A DNA stretch of 64,000 nt from Sinorhizobium shofinae (GTDB lineage Bacteria > Pseudomonadota > Alphaproteobacteria > Rhizobiales > Rhizobiaceae): contig MBFK01000093.1 in NCBI GenBank assembly GCA_001704765.1, positions 125,955 to 189,954 on the forward strand, in the 5' to 3' direction. Made by a program: the position numbers and the translations under genes. Of the stretch, positions 18,965 to 33,362 are shown in pieces. A model generated the notes under the pieces. That model saw only the letters and a list, made by a program, of their open reading frames with translations, had not been told where the DNA came from and did not search any database. Each line of letters begins with the position of its first letter. Positions within the stretch are counted from its first letter, which is position 1.

Positions 18965-20116
18965 TCAACCGAAGATTTCTACTGCCTCGATCTTCTTTCC
19001 GACAAACCGAAGCGCCACTTCGCCATTGATGAGCTTCAGTGCCATGTCGCCGAAAAGCTCTCGGCGCCAGCCTTTGAGCGCGGCGACGTCGGCCTTTTCG
19101 CCTTCGGCGGCGATCCGGTCGAGATCGTCGCTGCTGGCGATGATCTTGGCTGCCACGCCCTCCTTCTCGGAGATGAGCTTTAGGAGCACCTTCAGCATCT
19201 CGCCCGCTGCGGCAGCGCCCTCCGGAGTGTGATTCTGCCGTGGCAGTCGGGGCAGCTCGGCCTTCGGGATCGCCAGGGCCTCGGTCACAGCCTCGACGAT
19301 CGCAGCGCCGGCACTGGAGCGCTCCCAGCCCTTCGGAACGGTCCTCAGCCGGCCGAGCGCCTCCGCGTCCTTCGGCTGCTGCTGGGCAATCTCGTAGATC
19401 GCGTCGTCCTTGATTATCCTGCCGCGCGGCACGTTGCGAGCCCGCGCTTCGCGCTCGCGCCAGGCAGCGATCTTCTGCAGAACCGCCAGCTCGACTGGCT
19501 TTCTGACGCGCATCTTCAGGCGCTGCCAGGCATTCTCCGGATGGAGATCGTAAGTCTCGCGGCTCTCCAGAATTGCCATTTCCTCGGCGAGCCAGGAGGA
19601 GCGTCCCTCGCGCTCGAGCTCCGCTTTCAGGTAATGGTAGATGTCCCTGAGATGCGTCACGTCGGCAAATGCATATTCGAGCTGCTTGTCGGTGAGCGGC
19701 CTCCGGCTCCAGTCGGTGAAGCGCGACGACTTGTCGATCTGCACGTTCTTGATGCGGCTAACGAGCTGGTCATAGGAGACGCTGTCGCCGAAGCCGCAGA
19801 CCATGGCCGCCACCTGTGTGTCGAAGAGCGGATGCGGAATGAGGTTGCCGAGATGATGGATGATCTCGATGTCCTGGCGAGCCGCGTGGAAGACCTTGAC
19901 GACATCGGGATTGGCCATCAGCGCGAAGAAGGCGGCGAGGTCGATCCCCGGCGCCATCGGATCGACGATCACCGCGGTATCGGGGCTCGCCATCTGGATC
20001 AGGCAGAGTTCGGGCCAGAACGTGGTCTCGCGCAGAAATTCCGTATCGATCGTAATGTAGCTCGAGCGGGCCAGCTCTTGGCAGGCGGCCTCCAGTTCTG
20101 CTGTCGTCTGAATCAT
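18965..20116 (-). CDS. rnd: Ribonuclease D
   Basis: 383 aa, a 3'-5' exoribonuclease that trims tRNA and other stable RNA 3' ends. The DEDD exonuclease domain is in the first ~170 residues: TIDTEF near residue 22 (first D and E), FHAARQDIEI near 76 (second D) and YAFADVTHLRDIY near 160 (last D with its tyrosine). A helical HRDC domain follows around residues 205-285 (KPVELAVLQKIAAWREREA). The length is typical. It is transcribed alone, 165 bp before the cyclase gene. Confidence 0.95.
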   Translation of the reverse strand: MIQTTAELEAACQELARSSYITIDTEFLRETTFWPELCLIQMASPDTAVIVDPMAPGIDLAAFFALMANPDVVKVFHAARQDIEIIHHLGNLIPHPLFDTQVAAMVCGFGDSVSYDQLVSRIKNVQIDKSSRFTDWSRRPLTDKQLEYAFADVTHLRDIYHYLKAELEREGRSSWLAEEMAILESRETYDLHPENAWQRLKMRVRKPVELAVLQKIAAWREREARARNVPRGRIIKDDAIYEIAQQQPKDAEALGRLRTVPKGWERSSAGAAIVEAVTEALAIPKAELPRLPRQNHTPEGAAAAGEMLKVLLKLISEKEGVAAKIIASSDDLDRIAAEGEKADVAALKGWRRELFGDMALKLINGEVALRFVGKKIEAVEIFG

Positions 20117-20196
20117 CGGGGCTTAAATCACTGTGGCGAAAATGAGGCTTGAGTCTCCCCTCTATCGTTTCGCGGCGGCCGTCTCAATCGAAATTG

Positions 20197-21606
20197 TCAG
20201 ATAATTCTGAAATAACCGGTCATCCCGGTCTTTTGATGTTCGATGATGTGGCAGTGGATCACCCAGTCGCCGGGGTTGTTGGCAACGAGTGCCACCTCCG
20301 CCTGTTCGTCCGGCAGAAGCAGGATCGTGTCGGTCGGCGGCGGCAGAAAGCTCCGTTTGTTCGAGCTGAGGATGCGGAAGCTCAAGCCATGCAGGTGAAT
20401 CGGGTGCGCGTGCGGGGTGCGATTGGCGATCTCAAGCACATAGCTTTTGCCGAGCTTCAATTCCTCGATCGGCGCAATCGGATCGGGCGTGTCTCCCGGC
20501 CATGGAACCTTGTTGAGCGCCCAGAAAGTGAAGCCGAGCGATCCGCAGATCGACGGTGCCGCCTTGTATTCGGCCGTTGCCGTGAGTTCGAGGGGAATGC
20601 GCTCAGCGGTTAACAGGTCCGCCTCGGCGACTGGATTGGCCGGCAGCGGAGCGACCTCGCCGAGCTGCCGACTGAGCGATGCGCCGAGCGAGCGGAAGCC
20701 GGCGATCGCCCACGGTTTCGACCCGCGGAAGTTGCCGAGCGTCGCGCGCGTCCCTTCGCTGTCGGGCATGCGCATCACGAGGTCGATGCGCTGTCCCGGA
20801 CCGATGTCCAGCCGATCGAGCAGGAACGGCACCTCGACCGGATTGCCATCGAGCGCGACCACTTTTGCCTGGGCGCCTTCAAGGCCGATGGTGTAGATGC
20901 GCGTCACGTCGGTCGCGGCGATCCTGACGCGAACGAGCCCGCCGGCCGGCGCGTCGTAGACAGGTTCCTGCTGCCAATTCGCCGTTCTGATGGTCCCGTA
21001 CGTGCCGCCGCGTGCCGCATCGCGCGGTTTGAACGGATCGATGAATTTACTCCCGGCGCCAAGCCGCCAGTCGCGAAGATTGAGGACGATCTCCGCGTCG
21101 AAAATCGGGTCCGCCGGGTTTTCGACCACGATCACCCCGGTCAGGCCATGGCCCATCTGCGTCAGCGTGTTGCAATGCGGATGGTACCAGAAGGTGCCGG
21201 CGTCTGGCGGGGTGAAGCTGTAGTCGAAGTGATCACCGGGATAGACGTAAGGCTGGGTCATCTCCGGCACGCCGTCCATCGCATTGGCAATCCGCAACCC
21301 GTGCCAGTGAACCGTCGTCGGCTCCTCGAGCCTGTTCACGAGCCTTGCCGCATAGGCCTCGCCCTTGCGCATTCTCAGAACCGGCGGCATGCCGGCATGG
21401 GCTGCTTCGCCGAGCCCATAGGTCATGACAGGGGTCATGCCATCGGCCGCGATCCGCGCCTGAGCAAGCTGCGCGGTCAGGACCTGCGGTTCGGGAGCCG
21501 CGCCGGCGCGTGCCGCAAGCCCGACCCCGAGCGAAAAGGCGCCGCCAAGTGCGGCCGAGCCCTGGAGAAAAGTGCGGCGGCTGAGCATCGGCGTCATAGC
21601 GTCCAC
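20197..21606 (-). CDS. Tat-exported multicopper oxidase
   Basis: 469 aa. The N-terminus has a Tat signal (SRRTFLQGSAALGG). Three cupredoxin domains follow, with all four copper-ligand motifs: TVHWHG, FWYHPHC, HPIHLHG and the type-1/trinuclear motif HCHIIEHQKTGM close to the C-terminus. Such periplasmic enzymes oxidise Cu(I), phenols or siderophores with O2; CueO/CopA types handle copper. There is no methionine-rich insert, so copper tolerance is not specially indicated. The MFS gene upstream on the same strand ends 64 bp away. Confidence 0.92.
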   Translation of the reverse strand: MDAMTPMLSRRTFLQGSAALGGAFSLGVGLAARAGAAPEPQVLTAQLAQARIAADGMTPVMTYGLGEAAHAGMPPVLRMRKGEAYAARLVNRLEEPTTVHWHGLRIANAMDGVPEMTQPYVYPGDHFDYSFTPPDAGTFWYHPHCNTLTQMGHGLTGVIVVENPADPIFDAEIVLNLRDWRLGAGSKFIDPFKPRDAARGGTYGTIRTANWQQEPVYDAPAGGLVRVRIAATDVTRIYTIGLEGAQAKVVALDGNPVEVPFLLDRLDIGPGQRIDLVMRMPDSEGTRATLGNFRGSKPWAIAGFRSLGASLSRQLGEVAPLPANPVAEADLLTAERIPLELTATAEYKAAPSICGSLGFTFWALNKVPWPGDTPDPIAPIEELKLGKSYVLEIANRTPHAHPIHLHGLSFRILSSNKRSFLPPPTDTILLLPDEQAEVALVANNPGDWVIHCHIIEHQKTGMTGYFRII

Positions 21607-21670
21607 ATTCTAAAAGGGCCGAGCGGAGCGCGGATCACGTCGCCTCGCAGCGTTTCAGGAATGGCGCTTT

Positions 21671-22966
21671 TTAAACCTGATCCTCGTGTTCAGCAATTCG
21701 CTGTGATCGCGCATCTTGCCGCAGGCGTTGCGGACCTTGCTGCGGCTGGCTGCCGCCCGCCAGCTTGTTGAAGAAGGATGAGGTACGCAGGAGATTGCGG
21801 AACGGCATGGAGCGTTCGCCCGCTGGAATTGGTCCACGCGCGGTGATCCGCCGGAGCGTGTAGAGCATGAAGAGGAAAAGGATCGCCGCGGTATAGAGGA
21901 AGAGCGCGCGTGGCCCGAAGAGATCGAGCATGAAGGAGGCGAACAGCGGCCCGATAATGGCGCCGAGCGACCAGAAGAACAGCATGCCGGCGGAAACCAG
22001 CGCATGCTGTCCTTCCGCCGCGTGGTCGTTGGCATGGGCCGAACAGAGCGAATAGAGCGGCATGGCGAAGGCGCCGAAGGCGAAGATGCCGGCGAAGTTC
22101 AGCCACTCGTCGCTGCCGGCGCCGAAAGCGAGAAAGAGCCCTGCAACAAGTGAGCCGAAAGTGGCGATCAGGATGATCAGCCGGCGGTCGATCTGGTCCG
22201 AGTAATGCCCAAGCGGATATTGCAGCACGACGCCGCCGATGATGCCGGCGCTCATGAAGGTGGCAATGGCAGTGACCGAAAGCCCAATCTCCTGCGCATA
22301 GATTGGTCCAAGTGAGCGGAAGGCCGCATTCGTCAGTCCCACCACGATGCAGCCGACGGTGGCGAGTGGTGAGATGTTCCAGAGCGCCTTGACGTCGAAA
22401 CGGATCGCTTCCGGCGCGACCGGACTCGACCGGTCGGCAAAGGCGATCGGCACGAGCGAGAGCGTCAGCGCCATCGAGATGAAGGCGAAGAGTTCGAAGC
22501 CGCCGATCCCCACACCCGGAATCATATATTGCGCGGCGGTCACCGAGCCGAGGTCGACCAGGCGGTAGATCGAAAGCGTGCGCGCCCGGTTGGCATTGGT
22601 GACGCTGGCGTTCAACCAGCTTTCCACCGTTGCAAAGAGGCTGGCGAAGCAGATGCCGGCGACGAGCCTCATGAGGAACCAGAACCACGGTTCGATGACC
22701 AGCACCATCGCGATTGCCGCCGCCGAAGCGATTGCCGCCATTGCGGAGAAGGTACGGATATGACCGATCGCTCTGAGGATGCGGGTCACGTAGACGCAGC
22801 CGATCGCAAAGCCGACATTGTAGCCCGCGCCGACGAGGCCGATCAGCGATGTCGAGAAGCCTTCATTGAGCGCCCGCAAGGATATGAAGGTGCCCTGCAA
22901 TCCATTGCCGCCGATCAGAATGCCGGCGGTGAGGAGGAGGGGGATGAGCGGGCGTATCTGGGACAT
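21671..22966 (-). CDS. MFS transporter, YcaD-like
   Basis: 431 aa with 12 hydrophobic segments in two six-helix halves and a soluble C-terminal tail of about 45 residues. The N-terminal LLLTAGILIGGNGLQGTFI, GAGYNVGFAIGCVYVTRILR and FASLFATVESWLNA are typical of the YcaD group of major facilitator proteins, whose substrates are unknown. It is divergent from aspS with a 297-bp gap, and may be co-transcribed with the multicopper oxidase gene behind it. Confidence 0.87.
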   Translation of the reverse strand: MSQIRPLIPLLLTAGILIGGNGLQGTFISLRALNEGFSTSLIGLVGAGYNVGFAIGCVYVTRILRAIGHIRTFSAMAAIASAAAIAMVLVIEPWFWFLMRLVAGICFASLFATVESWLNASVTNANRARTLSIYRLVDLGSVTAAQYMIPGVGIGGFELFAFISMALTLSLVPIAFADRSSPVAPEAIRFDVKALWNISPLATVGCIVVGLTNAAFRSLGPIYAQEIGLSVTAIATFMSAGIIGGVVLQYPLGHYSDQIDRRLIILIATFGSLVAGLFLAFGAGSDEWLNFAGIFAFGAFAMPLYSLCSAHANDHAAEGQHALVSAGMLFFWSLGAIIGPLFASFMLDLFGPRALFLYTAAILFLFMLYTLRRITARGPIPAGERSMPFRNLLRTSSFFNKLAGGSQPQQGPQRLRQDARSQRIAEHEDQV

Positions 22967-23157
22967 GGGCGCATCCGGCTTTACGGCGGCGACTCGTGGG
23001 GCAGGCGGATCTCCTTCTGTTTAGCGGTACGCGGTGGGCGGGGACAGTAGCGATTTGTGGCCTTTTCCGGTTTCATGTCCGCTAAGACGTCCGACGCGGC
23101 GAGAGTGACGATCGGCGGGGCTGATCGACTGACGGGTCGGCGGGGAGCGCCGCGGCC

Positions 23158-23186
23158 TTGACAAATCCGGCGCATCATGCGCTTTT
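23158..23186 (+). promoter_or_regulatory. Possible sigma-70 promoter upstream of aspS
   Basis: A perfect -35 hexamer TTGACA at 23158-23163 is followed after 17 bases by GCTTTT, a poor -10. It sits about 80 bp before the aspS ATG in the divergent MFS/aspS region. No other clear signal is seen there. Confidence 0.3.
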
Positions 23187-23263
23187 CCGCCCGACTTTGG
23201 CTATGCCGCCACGCCCGCCTTGGCGAGCCTCGCGCGGCCTTCTGCAATTCCAGGACTTAGACG

Positions 23264-25051
23264 ATGCATCGTTACCGCAGCCACACCTGTGCCGCTCTCC
23301 GCAAGTCGGACGTCGGCTCCACCGTTCGCCTTTCCGGCTGGGTTCACCGCGTCCGCGACCATGGCGGCGTGCTCTTCATTGACCTGCGCGATCACTACGG
23401 CATGACCCAGGTCGTTGCCGATCCGGATTCGCCGGCCTTCAAGATGGCCGAAACCGTGCGCGGCGAGTGGGTCATCCGCGTCGATGGGGCGGTGAAGGCC
23501 CGCACCGACGACACCGTCAACAAGAACATGCCGACCGGCGAGATCGAGCTCTATGCCCGCGAGATCGAAGTGTTGTCGGCCGCCAAGGAGTTGCCGCTGC
23601 CGGTCTTCGGCGAGCCGGATTATCCGGAAGACGTGCGCCTCAAGTATCGCTTCCTAGATCTCCGCCGCGAGACGCTGCACAAGAACATCGTCAAGCGCAC
23701 CGAGGTCATCGCCGCCATGCGCCGACGCATGACCGACATCGGCTTCACCGAATATACGACGCCGATCCTCACGGCCTCGTCGCCGGAAGGTGCGCGCGAC
23801 TTCCTGGTGCCGAGCCGCCTCCATCCCGGCAGTTTCTATGCGCTGCCGCAGGCGCCGCAGCAGTACAAGCAGCTGCTGATGGTGGCCGGCTTCGACCGCT
23901 ATTTCCAGATCGCGCCGTGCTTCCGCGACGAGGACCCGCGCGCCGACCGGTTGCCCGGCGAGTTCTACCAGCTCGACCTGGAAATGAGCTTCGTCGAGCA
24001 GGAAGACGTATGGGACACGATGGAGCCGATGATCCGTGCGATCTTCGCGGATTTCGCAGGTAGCAAGCCGGTCACAGAGAAGTTCCCGCGCATCCCGTAT
24101 GACACGGCGATCCGCAAGTACGGTTCCGACAAGCCGGACCTTAGGAACCCGATCGAGATGCAGGAGGTCACCCAGCATTTCGCCGGCTCCGGCTTCAAGG
24201 TCTTCGCCAACATGATCGCCTCCAACCCGAAGGTGGAGATCTGGGCGATTCCGGCCAAGACCGGTGGCTCCAGGGCATTCTGCGACCGCATGAACGCCTG
24301 GGCCCAGAGCCAGGGACAGCCCGGCCTCGGCTATATCTTCTGGCGCAAGGAAGGCGAGAAGCTCGAAGGTGCCGGCCCGCTTGCCAAGAACATCGGCGAG
24401 GAGCGCACCGATGCGATCCGCACGCAGCTCGGCCTCGAGGATGGCGATGCCTGCTTCTTCGTCGCTGGCGAGCCGGCCAAGTTCTACAAGTTCGCCGGCG
24501 AGGCCCGCACCAAGGCCGGCGAGGAGTTGAACCTCGTCGATCGCGACCGGTTCGAACTGTGCTGGATCGTCGACTTCCCGTTCTATGAATGGAACGAGGA
24601 CGAGAAGCGCGTCGACTTCGCCCACAACCCCTTCTCGATGCCGCAGGGCGGGCTGCAGGCGCTCTCGGGCGACGATCTGCTGTCGATCAAGGCGTTCCAA
24701 TACGACATGGTGTGCAACGGCTTCGAGATCGCATCCGGCTCGATCCGCAACCAGTCGCCGGAACTCATGGTCAAGGTTTTCGAGAACGTCGGCCTCAGCC
24801 AGGCGGATGTCGAAGAGCAGTTCGGTGGTCTCTACCGCGCCTTCCAGTACGGTGCACCGCCGCATGGCGGCATGGCCTTCGGTATCGACCGCATCGTCAT
24901 GCTGCTCGTCGGCGCCAAGAACCTGCGCGAGATCTCGCTGTTCCCGATGAACCAGCAGGCCGTCGATCTGCTGATGGGGGCCCCTTTGCCGGTAACGCCG
25001 GCGCAATTGCGCGAACTGGCGATCCGCCCGATCCCGCAGAAGAAGGACTGA
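23264..25051 (+). CDS. aspS: Aspartyl-tRNA synthetase
   Basis: 595 aa class II synthetase of bacterial type. The N-terminal OB-fold anticodon-binding domain starts [13 protein letters not shown] and includes [26 protein letters not shown]. Class II motif 2 is [19 protein letters not shown] and motif 3 is [19 protein letters not shown]. The GAD insertion domain lies between. In many alphaproteobacteria this type charges both tRNA-Asp and tRNA-Asn. A Rho-independent terminator follows at 25071. Confidence 0.98.
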   Translation: MHRYRSHTCAALRKSDVGSTVRLSGWVHRVRDHGGVLFIDLRDHYGMTQVVADPDSPAFKMAETVRGEWVIRVDGAVKARTDDTVNKNMPTGEIELYAREIEVLSAAKELPLPVFGEPDYPEDVRLKYRFLDLRRETLHKNIVKRTEVIAAMRRRMTDIGFTEYTTPILTASSPEGARDFLVPSRLHPGSFYALPQAPQQYKQLLMVAGFDRYFQIAPCFRDEDPRADRLPGEFYQLDLEMSFVEQEDVWDTMEPMIRAIFADFAGSKPVTEKFPRIPYDTAIRKYGSDKPDLRNPIEMQEVTQHFAGSGFKVFANMIASNPKVEIWAIPAKTGGSRAFCDRMNAWAQSQGQPGLGYIFWRKEGEKLEGAGPLAKNIGEERTDAIRTQLGLEDGDACFFVAGEPAKFYKFAGEARTKAGEELNLVDRDRFELCWIVDFPFYEWNEDEKRVDFAHNPFSMPQGGLQALSGDDLLSIKAFQYDMVCNGFEIASGSIRNQSPELMVKVFENVGLSQADVEEQFGGLYRAFQYGAPPHGGMAFGIDRIVMLLVGAKNLREISLFPMNQQAVDLLMGAPLPVTPAQLRELAIRPIPQKKD

Positions 25052-25070
25052 GCGTCAAGCGAAGCAACGG

Positions 25071-25100
25071 AAATCCGGCGAGACAATGGCCGGGTTTTTT
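25071..25100 (+). terminator. Rho-independent terminator of aspS
   Basis: Nine-bp stem AAATCCGGC/GCCGGGTTT with one G-T pair, a 9-base loop, and a run of six T. It lies 20 bp after the aspS stop, before the convergent groEL. Confidence 0.85.
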
Positions 25101-25132
25101 CGTTCGGGGCACTGCTCGGGTGCAGCCAGGCC

Positions 25133-26761
<1,629 letters not shown>

Positions 26762-26864
26762 TTAACCCTCCCTCAACACGATAAATCAGGCACTCATACA
26801 CCCCGCCGGCAGCGGCCGGACCTCACGATTCAACACGCCGCATCCGGAGGCGGAAGCTTCGCAG

Positions 26865-27083
26865 TCATTCCTCATCGACGTCGGGTGTCAGGATGTCGAT
26901 CAGGGCGGCAACCCGGCCGGCCGGAAGATGGCGGCCCTCGCCAATCAGGGCCTCGTCGTTGTTGACCCAGGCAATCGCTTCGGCAAGTTCACTCGCGGTC
27001 GCGCCCGTCGCAAGAAGTTCGGCCATCAGGGTTTCATCAACCGGGCCGAGAATGGCGGTGATATCCGAATGCTTCAGTCCCAT
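26865..27083 (-). CDS. Small conserved protein of unknown function (72 aa)
   Basis: Starts at ATG 27083 behind a near-perfect AGGAGGAC ribosome-binding site, which decides against the longer reading to 27173. It is acidic and helical, with no signal peptide or membrane segment, and begins MGLKHSDITAILGPVDETLM. It lies 103 bp upstream of the orphan groEL on the same strand and may share its transcript. A chaperonin cofactor role is possible only by position; it bears no likeness to GroES. Confidence 0.7.
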   Translation of the reverse strand: MGLKHSDITAILGPVDETLMAELLATGATASELAEAIAWVNNDEALIGEGRHLPAGRVAALIDILTPDVDEE

Positions 27084-27203
27084 TGCGTCCTCCTTCCGCT
27101 TTTCTTCGGTCGGGAATGCACAAACTGCCGGCAACCATGTCGAGATAGATAGGCCGGCGCATGCGAGCATCAAGCGTCACATCGTAACATCGATCACAGT
27201 GAC

Positions 27204-27230
27204 AAAAAAACCCGGCGGAGGTCCGCCAGG
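27204..27230 (-). terminator. Rho-independent terminator of the 397-aa periplasmic protein gene
   Basis: Read on the minus strand: CCTGGCGGA, two bases, TCCGCCGGG, then seven T. It sits 55 bp after the stop at 27285. Confidence 0.82.
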
Positions 27231-27284
27231 CTTGAACTCGAAAGCTGTACCGCGTCGCGGCGGGCTGAGGCGCTTCGCGAAGCG

Positions 27285-28478
27285 TCAGTCGTTCGCCGTC
27301 ACCTTGACGCCGAGAACCGAGGGGATGGTGTTCGGCGCGCCCATGGCGGCACCCATGATCATCGGGAACGGAACAGGCTTTTCAGGTTCGGCGCTGATCG
27401 TCAGGCTCTTCGGCGCGTCGAGATAGGCGTTGACCGCGGCCGACACCTGGTTCTGCAACTCCGGCAGGTTCAATTGCGCCATCATGACCGGAACCAGACC
27501 CTTCAGCGACTGTGCCAGCTGTTCGCCGGTGACGCCCTGCTGGCTGCCGGCGTAATCGAGTGCCTTCTTGGTGATCGAGGCGTCGTCGAAACGAATCGAG
27601 GCGCTATTGAACGTCAATTGCTGCATGAGGCCGAGCATGGCGAGACCCATTGCCTGGTTGGCCTCTTCCTTGTTCGGATTGGCTTGCGCGGCCTTGTTCG
27701 CCTCCTGCAGCGATTTCAGGAACTGGAGCGTGTATCCGGAGAAATCCATCGCGATGTTCAGCCGGCCGATATTCTTGAAGTCGAAGGCATATTCATCGAG
27801 GGCGACATTGCCGCTTGCGATTGCCCAACTGCCCTTCATCGTGACCTGGCCGTCGATCTGCTTCAGCCCGAGCTTCTCGATCGCGTCCTTTGCCTTGGCG
27901 TCCTCGACCTCCGAGAGATCCGCGTTCAGGCCGGCCATCGTCGCATCGAAATCGAATCCGGCGTCATTTTCCTGCCGCGTCAGGTTGCTCTCGATGCTCG
28001 CGATCTTGAAGACGTCCTTGCCCTTGACCTTGACCTCCATCGGGCCCGTGCCGAAGGACTCGTAGAGTAGTATGTCGTCGATGGTGCCGCCCGAGGCGTT
28101 GCCGGGAATGGAAAGGCCGCCGACCGCTATATCCTTGACGGAGACGCTGTCCTCTTTTTCGCTCACATTGACATCGGGAAAGGAAACCGTTTCGGCATAA
28201 TAGCCGCCACCATCGGTCTCCTCGACGCCCTCGAACGTCACGTCGCCTATGTTGATTGACTCCCCCGGCTTTGCCGCCACTTGCAGCTTTACGCCGCTCG
28301 CCGTCACCACGTCCCCGTCCGCCTCCGCCTTGTCAAAGGCGAGCGAGGTGCCGTTCACCTCGAGCGCGGCACTCAGTTTCTTCATCATGTCCGCGCCGTC
28401 CAGGGCGAGGGCCGGGCCGGAAAGCGTGAGGAAGGCGGCGCTGGCCATCATCAGGCGGATCTTGCGCGTATGCATCAT
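27285..28478 (-). CDS. Periplasmic protein of unknown function (397 aa)
   Basis: I chose ATG 28478 because AAGGA lies seven bases upstream; the frame is open to 28568 but without a ribosome site. A signal peptide runs to about residue 26 (LSGPALA-LD). The mature protein is rich in short beta strands with repeated 'V.G..I....V' patterns in its first half and a helical, Ala/Gln-rich stretch near residues 255-330, reminiscent of DUF945/AsmA-like envelope proteins but not firmly matched. It has no cysteines in the mature part. Function is unknown. A terminator follows. Confidence 0.78.
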   Translation of the reverse strand: MMHTRKIRLMMASAAFLTLSGPALALDGADMMKKLSAALEVNGTSLAFDKAEADGDVVTASGVKLQVAAKPGESINIGDVTFEGVEETDGGGYYAETVSFPDVNVSEKEDSVSVKDIAVGGLSIPGNASGGTIDDILLYESFGTGPMEVKVKGKDVFKIASIESNLTRQENDAGFDFDATMAGLNADLSEVEDAKAKDAIEKLGLKQIDGQVTMKGSWAIASGNVALDEYAFDFKNIGRLNIAMDFSGYTLQFLKSLQEANKAAQANPNKEEANQAMGLAMLGLMQQLTFNSASIRFDDASITKKALDYAGSQQGVTGEQLAQSLKGLVPVMMAQLNLPELQNQVSAAVNAYLDAPKSLTISAEPEKPVPFPMIMGAAMGAPNTIPSVLGVKVTAND

Positions 28479-31169
<2,691 letters not shown>

Positions 31170-31214
31170 TTGCCGGACTTGGCGCCTCTGTGGACCGGTG
31201 GTTCGGATCCGTGT

Positions 31215-31223
31215 TTATCCACA
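31215..31223 (+). promoter_or_regulatory. Perfect DnaA box
   Basis: TTATCCACA matches the DnaA 9-mer exactly. It lies in the 148-bp gap between parC and the ArsR gene. An inverted partial copy (CTGTGGA) is found about 25 bp upstream, so the two arms could also pair. Confidence 0.5.
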
Positions 31224-31317
31224 GCCCCCGCGTATTTTCCGGCGACCGCCGCAACTCTTCGATGTTTCCTTAAATCGGCCGCGATTTGACGAATGATGCG
31301 CCGAAGAGAGGAACGCG

Positions 31318-31656
31318 ATGATCTCGGCTCTTGACGATACATTGTTGGCGCTCGCCGATCCCACGCGCCGCCGCATATTCGAAGTGCTGTTTGCCGGTGA
31401 GGCCTCCGTTGCAGACGTCGCCACGGCCGTCGGCGCCGAACAGGACGAGCTGTCAAAGCACATGGTGATTCTGGAGGAGGCGGGGCTGATTTCCCGCCGG
31501 CAACAGGACGACCGAGAGATGATTGCCGCCGACCCGGCGCCATTGGAGGTCGCGGCGGAATGGATCAACACCAATCGCGAGCTCTGGGCGATGCGCTCCC
31601 AGATGCAGGAGATTTCGCCCGGGCCGGCTCCCGGCCAGCCCGCAATGACCCCTTAG
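31318..31656 (+). CDS. ArsR-family winged-helix transcriptional regulator
   Basis: 112 aa, a single HTH_20/ArsR domain: ALADPTRRRIFEVLFAG (helix 1-2), VADVATAVGAEQDELSKHMVIL (recognition helix) and the wing GLISRRQQDDREMIAADPAPL. It lacks the metal-binding cysteines of ArsR/SmtB sensors, like the SdpR/PadR-adjacent group that often controls neighbouring genes. An upstream AGAGAGGAACGCG provides the ribosome site. It is convergent with the EamA gene. Target and ligand are unknown. Confidence 0.87.
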   Translation: MISALDDTLLALADPTRRRIFEVLFAGEASVADVATAVGAEQDELSKHMVILEEAGLISRRQQDDREMIAADPAPLEVAAEWINTNRELWAMRSQMQEISPGPAPGQPAMTP

Positions 31657-31667
31657 GTGGGCCGCCG

Positions 31668-32579
31668 TCATCCGGTAAATGGCAGTTCCGGACAGGGAAG
31701 CTGCGCCTTCGCCGCCTTGTTGCGCATTTGCCAGAGCGAATGGCCGAGCAGGGCGAAGATCAGGATGCCGCCGCCGATGAGCGTCTGGAATGTCGGCGTC
31801 TCGGAAAAGGCGATCCACACCCAGATCGGCGCCAGGATCGTCTCGAGCAGGTAGAACATTCCCACTTCCGGCGCCGAGAGGTAACGCGGTCCCGTCGCCA
31901 GGCAAAAGAAGGCGAGGGGGATCATCACCAGCCCGTTGAAGAGAATGTAGCCCGGTTCGGCAATGGCGATTCCGCTGGGCGGCAAAAGCATGAGCGCCGC
32001 CAGGGCCGGGAAGATCGCCGTCGTCAGCGGCACCAGCGCCATGTCCCGTCTGCTGGCGCGGCTGATGGTGATGGCGCTCGCCAACAGGAAGGCGGAGCAG
32101 GCGGCCATGGCGTCGCCAAAAAGGTGCCCGCTTTCGAGCCCGTCCTGGACGATCACCCCGACGCCGAGAAGCATGATCGCCATCGTCGCAAGCGTAGCGT
32201 TGGAGGGGCGCTCCTTGAGGAAAATCCAGGATAGGATTGCCGCGAACATCGAGGTGAAGGCGAGGATGAAGACGACATTTGCCGTCGAGGTGTTGAACAC
32301 CGCGAGCAGGAAGGTGAAGGAATTGATGCCGTAAAAGAGGCCGGCGATCAGCCCGGCCTTGCCGGGGATCAGCGCAATGTGGCGGCCTAACACGCGATTG
32401 ATAAAGAACCAGGCGGCGATCGCCACCGCGAAGGTCGACAGGCTGCGCACGGCGAGAATCGACCACACTTCGCCGTCTGCTGAACGGATCAGTGGGATGT
32501 CGAAGGAAAGCGCAAGGCCGCCGAGGCCCGTGATGGCAAGGCCGCGCCGGTGCCGGGCGGCGTCAGAGGAGGGGTTCAA
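31668..32579 (-). CDS. EamA/DMT-family transporter
   Basis: 303 aa with ten hydrophobic segments in two EamA repeats of five, the normal drug/metabolite transporter layout, in the inner membrane. The first repeat includes FNTSTANVVFILAFTSMF and WIFLKERP; the second ends ETPTFQTLIGGGILIFALL. Substrate unknown. Three bases separate its start from the bpt stop on the same strand, so bpt and this gene form an operon. Confidence 0.87.
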   Translation of the reverse strand: MNPSSDAARHRRGLAITGLGGLALSFDIPLIRSADGEVWSILAVRSLSTFAVAIAAWFFINRVLGRHIALIPGKAGLIAGLFYGINSFTFLLAVFNTSTANVVFILAFTSMFAAILSWIFLKERPSNATLATMAIMLLGVGVIVQDGLESGHLFGDAMAACSAFLLASAITISRASRRDMALVPLTTAIFPALAALMLLPPSGIAIAEPGYILFNGLVMIPLAFFCLATGPRYLSAPEVGMFYLLETILAPIWVWIAFSETPTFQTLIGGGILIFALLGHSLWQMRNKAAKAQLPCPELPFTG

Positions 32580-32582
32580 TCG

Positions 32583-33362
32583 TCAATCCGTGGCGGTTTC
32601 GGGGGAGTCTTGCCCGCCAGCATAACGCTCCCAACCGCGGGCCATAAGGTGCTCCTGCGGCAAAAACTTTGTTTTATACCCCATCTTGCGGGATCCCTTG
32701 ACCCAGTAGCCCAGATAGACGTGCGGCAGGCCGCGCTCCTTCGCCCGGCGGATATGGTCGAGGATCATGAAGGTACCGAGAGAGCGGTTCGCCAGAGCGG
32801 GATCAAAGAAGGAATAGACCATCGACAGCCCGTCGCACATCCGGTCGGTAAGTGCCGTGGCAATCAGGGGACCTTTGGCCTTCTCGCTGATGCCATCGCC
32901 TTCGACCCGCATCCGGTATTCGATGATCTTTGTGTGCACATGGGTGTCCTCGACCATCATTGCGTAGTCGAGCACGGACATGTCTGACATGCCCCCCTTC
33001 TGGTGCCGGCAATCCAGATAGCGGCGGAAGAGGTTGTACTGCTCGCTCGATGGTTCGGCGGGGTATTCGGTGGAGACCACGTCCTGGTTGGCCGCGAGCA
33101 CACGACGCATAGAGCGGGTCGGCACGAATTCGTTGGTCAGTATTCGCACCGAGATGCAGGCGCGACAGGTCTCGCATGCCGGGCGATAGGCGATATTCTG
33201 CGAACGGCGGAAACCGCCCTGGGTCAGAAGATCGTTCAACTCGGGAGCACGCTCGCCCACCATGTGAGTGAAGACTTTCCGTTCCATCTCGTTCGGCAGG
33301 TAAGGACAGGCTGCCGGCGCGGTCAGGTAGAATTGCGGAGACGATGTGGTCTGCGTGTTCAT
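32583..33362 (-). CDS. bpt: Aspartate/glutamate leucyl(arginyl)-tRNA-protein transferase Bpt
   Basis: 259 aa N-end-rule aminoacyl transferase. It adds leucine (or arginine in eukaryotic relatives) to proteins starting with Asp or Glu, marking them for ClpS/ClpAP. Signatures: [16 protein letters not shown] near residue 19, the [19 protein letters not shown] segment with paired cysteines, and [19 protein letters not shown] near the C-terminus. Leu rather than Arg transfer is expected for bacterial Bpt. It is the first gene of the pair with the EamA transporter. Confidence 0.93.
   Translation of the reverse strand: MNTQTTSSPQFYLTAPAACPYLPNEMERKVFTHMVGERAPELNDLLTQGGFRRSQNIAYRPACETCRACISVRILTNEFVPTRSMRRVLAANQDVVSTEYPAEPSSEQYNLFRRYLDCRHQKGGMSDMSVLDYAMMVEDTHVHTKIIEYRMRVEGDGISEKAKGPLIATALTDRMCDGLSMVYSFFDPALANRSLGTFMILDHIRRAKERGLPHVYLGYWVKGSRKMGYKTKFLPQEHLMARGWERYAGGQDSPETATD

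Noticed and set aside
26762-26864. CIRCE element before groEL
   Set aside because: No TTAGCACTC-N9-GAGTGCTAA-like inverted repeat is present.
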